Of a DNA stretch of 9,320 nt, positions 7,511 through 9,320 are shown piece after piece; the first letter of the stretch is position 1, and the number at the start of each line of letters is the position of its first letter. The translations under genes were made by a program, and so were the position numbers. A model generated the notes under the pieces. That model searched no databases and was not told the origin of the DNA. It was given only the letters and a program-made list of their open reading frames with translations. This DNA comes from Candidatus Pelagibacterales bacterium (GTDB lineage Bacteria; Pseudomonadota; Alphaproteobacteria; TMED109): NCBI GenBank assembly GCA_002732015.1, contig PCCU01000022.1:18692-28011 (forward strand). Reading direction: 5' to 3'.

Positions 7511-7999
7511 TTACTTTCTGATAAAGACAGGCGTACCTATATTTACTTTTTTCCATAAAAAATCCATTTCATTATTTTTTACAGCAACACATCCTTCTGT
7601 CCAATCATTATACTTATTATGAAAACTTTTATCATATCCGGAGTTGGGAAAACCGTGTATCATAATTTGTCCTCCTGGATGAGTATTTAAGCTTAACGCC
7701 CTTCTTATATCCCAAGGATTAGGATAAGAAATTTGCAAAGCTAAATAAAATGAGCTGTCATGAATTTTTTTCTCTATATAGTAAAGGCCTTCAGGAGTTT
7801 TTCCATCTCCTTTTTTAACTTTTTTTCCTAAAGGCTCAAACCCTAAAGATATTGAAAAGCTTTTTACTTCTCCATTATTTAAAAAAACTAAAAGATTCCT
7901 ATTTGATTTATTTATTAATAAAAACTTTGTTTTTGACTCAGCAAAAGTTATAGCACTGTAGACTAGTAATAATAATGTAATAACAAAATTGAATTTCAT
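7511..7999 (-). CDS. Secreted L,D-transpeptidase (YkuD domain)
   Basis: YkuD-fold enzymes use a cysteine to form or exchange bonds at meso-diaminopimelate in peptidoglycan: 3-3 cross-links, protein anchoring, or in some members cleavage. The 162 residues begin with a signal peptide: MKFNF, then a hydrophobic stretch (about 6-19), with probable cleavage after A20 (TFA|ES). The mature part is essentially one YkuD domain. GDGKTPEGLYYI (64-75) and ISYPNPWD (90-97) are typical, and the catalytic motif is IHG (114-116, H115) followed by WTEGCVAV (133-140; C137). The protein ends soon after, with GTPVFIRK. There is no LysM or other wall-binding domain. The ATG shares a base with the stop of the upstream hemY-like gene (TAATG on the minus strand), so translation is probably coupled; no Shine-Dalgarno sequence is seen. 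It converges on the penicillin-binding protein gene with an 8-bp gap. The exact reaction (cross-linking, attachment or hydrolysis) is not decidable from sequence. Confidence 0.9.
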   Translation of the reverse strand: MKFNFVITLLLLVYSAITFAESKTKFLLINKSNRNLLVFLNNGEVKSFSISLGFEPLGKKVKKGDGKTPEGLYYIEKKIHDSSFYLALQISYPNPWDIRRALSLNTHPGGQIMIHGFPNSGYDKSFHNKYNDWTEGCVAVKNNEMDFLWKKVNIGTPVFIRK

Positions 8000-9320
8000 T
8001 AGGCTATTTTTAAATTATTATTACTTAATAATAAACCATGTTCAAATTCTTTATTATTATGAATACCTTGATTTAAAAATGTAAAGAAATTATTACAGTT
8101 TTCGCAATAAATACTCCATTCTTCTTGTTCAAAAGAACAAAGTTTACATTGCCATAGCTTATCTTTACAGTATTTTGCTAAATTCAGCCAGTTTTTTATT
8201 TTATTTTTATTACACGATGTTTGTTCTTCTATGTGTACTAATAAATGATATGCTTTTTTATTAGGATATAATTCAATAGATTTAAGTAAATCTTTTTTTG
8301 AGTCTCCCCATACCTTAGCCTTTGCTTTAACTTCACCTAACAATAAATACTTTAAATATAAATTATTGTGTCCTTCTAAAATATCTATTAAAAGCTTAGT
8401 TTTTTCAAGTATATTTAAATTATTAAAATTTTTTAAAACAAATTCTAGTATATTACTATGAGGAAAATTTCTCCAATAAGATTTTAATATTCTTTTGAGG
8501 TTTTTTTCGTTTTTCTCTATACCTAAATTACAATAAAGCTCAATGTAGTTAGGAAAATAAATTTTTTTTGTAAATATCTCTTCAAGCAACTTTTTTGCTT
8601 TTTCTGGCTTTCCTTCTTCTAAGTTTTCTTTAGCTAAATTAAAGTTTAAAATACTTATTGCATTTTTACCCTCATAGCTTAATCTTCTTGGGTATTGATT
8701 AGTTAATTCTTTAAGCTTACTCCATTTTGCATTTTTGGTGCAAAACCTTATAGCTTCAAAAAGAAAAAACTCTAAAGGAACTTTAAATTTTTTGGCATAG
8801 CCTAACATATTAGAAAACAACTCAGTGTCACGATTTTTATTAGCAATCAAAATTAATCCCTTAATAGCTAAAGGTCTTGATGCTGAAAAATCAAGCATTC
8901 TTTTGTAGGTATTAAAACATTGTGCTTGATTTCCTTTTATCAGATAGTTTTGTAGTTTCAATAGTAAATATAAAGGCGTCGTACTTAAATATTTTTTTGC
9001 CTTATTGTAGCTCACTAAAACCTTCTCTTTTTCATCGTAGGCTGAAGCTAATAGACCCTCTTCTAGGGCAATTTTAGCTTTCTTAATTTTATTGGTTCTA
9101 ATTTTATTTTTTATTTTAAAAGGAAATAAAAATATTTTTCTTAGAAATAAAAAGAAAATGAAAAGGGAAGAAAAAAGTATAAAAAAAGTTAAGAGAAAAA
9201 AAGATAAAGTAGTGTTTATTTGCCAACCTAGCCAAACTATTTCTACATTTCCGCTATTTTTTGCAAACCACATAGCCAGCGAGCTTACGGTAGCCATAAG
9301 TGATATAAAAATTAATATTT
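7999..9320 (-). CDS. hemY: HemY-like inner-membrane TPR protein (5' partial)
   Basis: HemY-family proteins are inner-membrane proteins with cytoplasmic helical repeats, often encoded with hemC/hemD. Their exact role is unclear, and they are not the Bacillus protoporphyrinogen oxidase also called HemY. The frame stays open to the right edge. The first ATG (9297) is probably internal, because the residues before it (ILIFISL) continue the first membrane helix; the true start is likely just outside the window. Numbered from that ATG: the first helix runs to about 11, then a short loop (NSGNVEIVWLGWQINTT, 14-30) typical of the HemY N-terminal domain, and a second helix (about 31-58). A basic stretch (61-74) and a long alpha-helical, TPR-like region (about 75-370) follow. 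The C-terminus has a zinc ribbon or rubredoxin-like knuckle with C384, C387, C398 and C401. LapB, another membrane TPR protein with such a knuckle, is the main alternative, but two N-terminal helices fit HemY better. The stop overlaps the L,D-transpeptidase start. Confidence 0.82.
   Translation of the reverse strand, partial: ILIFISLMATVSSLAMWFAKNSGNVEIVWLGWQINTTLSFFLLTFFILFSSLFIFFLFLRKIFLFPFKIKNKIRTNKIKKAKIALEEGLLASAYDEKEKVLVSYNKAKKYLSTTPLYLLLKLQNYLIKGNQAQCFNTYKRMLDFSASRPLAIKGLILIANKNRDTELFSNMLGYAKKFKVPLEFFLFEAIRFCTKNAKWSKLKELTNQYPRRLSYEGKNAISILNFNLAKENLEEGKPEKAKKLLEEIFTKKIYFPNYIELYCNLGIEKNEKNLKRILKSYWRNFPHSNILEFVLKNFNNLNILEKTKLLIDILEGHNNLYLKYLLLGEVKAKAKVWGDSKKDLLKSIELYPNKKAYHLLVHIEEQTSCNKNKIKNWLNLAKYCKDKLWQCKLCSFEQEEWSIYCENCNNFFTFLNQGIHNNKEFEHGLLLSNNNLKIA

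Overview
This window looks like a piece of a very AT-rich alphaproteobacterial chromosome. It holds an ordinary DNA-replication block followed by cell-envelope genes. The alphaproteobacterial reading rests on the style of DnaA, GyrB (806 residues, with the long proteobacterial C-terminal insert), the class A penicillin-binding protein, and above all a HemY-type membrane protein ending in a four-cysteine zinc ribbon. Tight packing, AT-rich codons and very short intergenic gaps suggest a small or streamlined genome (free-living marine or host-associated). The genus cannot be fixed from sequence reading alone.

Layout, plus strand, 1-7502: dnaA (5' end cut off by the window edge), then a 101-bp gap with a possible promoter and a small inverted repeat, then dnaN, recF, gyrB and a bifunctional class A penicillin-binding protein. 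From dnaN onward the gaps are 17, 7 and 9 bp, so these four genes probably form one transcription unit. Minus strand, 9320-7511: a HemY-like protein whose start lies just outside the right edge. Its stop codon overlaps the start of a secreted L,D-transpeptidase in a TAATG junction. The two convergent blocks end 8 bp apart.

How the genes work together: DnaA starts replication, the beta clamp (DnaN) holds the polymerase on DNA, RecF loads RecA at gaps, and GyrB, with GyrA encoded elsewhere, removes supercoils ahead of the fork. The penicillin-binding protein polymerises and cross-links peptidoglycan in the periplasm. The L,D-transpeptidase makes a different kind of peptide bond in the wall or attaches something to it. 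So two wall enzymes of different chemistry sit tail to tail beside the replication cluster.

I found no mobile element, CRISPR array, tRNA, rRNA, riboswitch or convincing origin in this window, and no gene of wholly unknown type. The observations worth checking are modest: a divergent RecF motif, start codons without Shine-Dalgarno sequences, the penicillin-binding protein joined to the gyrB operon, the HemY/L,D-transpeptidase coupling, and the structured dnaN leader. I do not see evidence for an undescribed biological system here.
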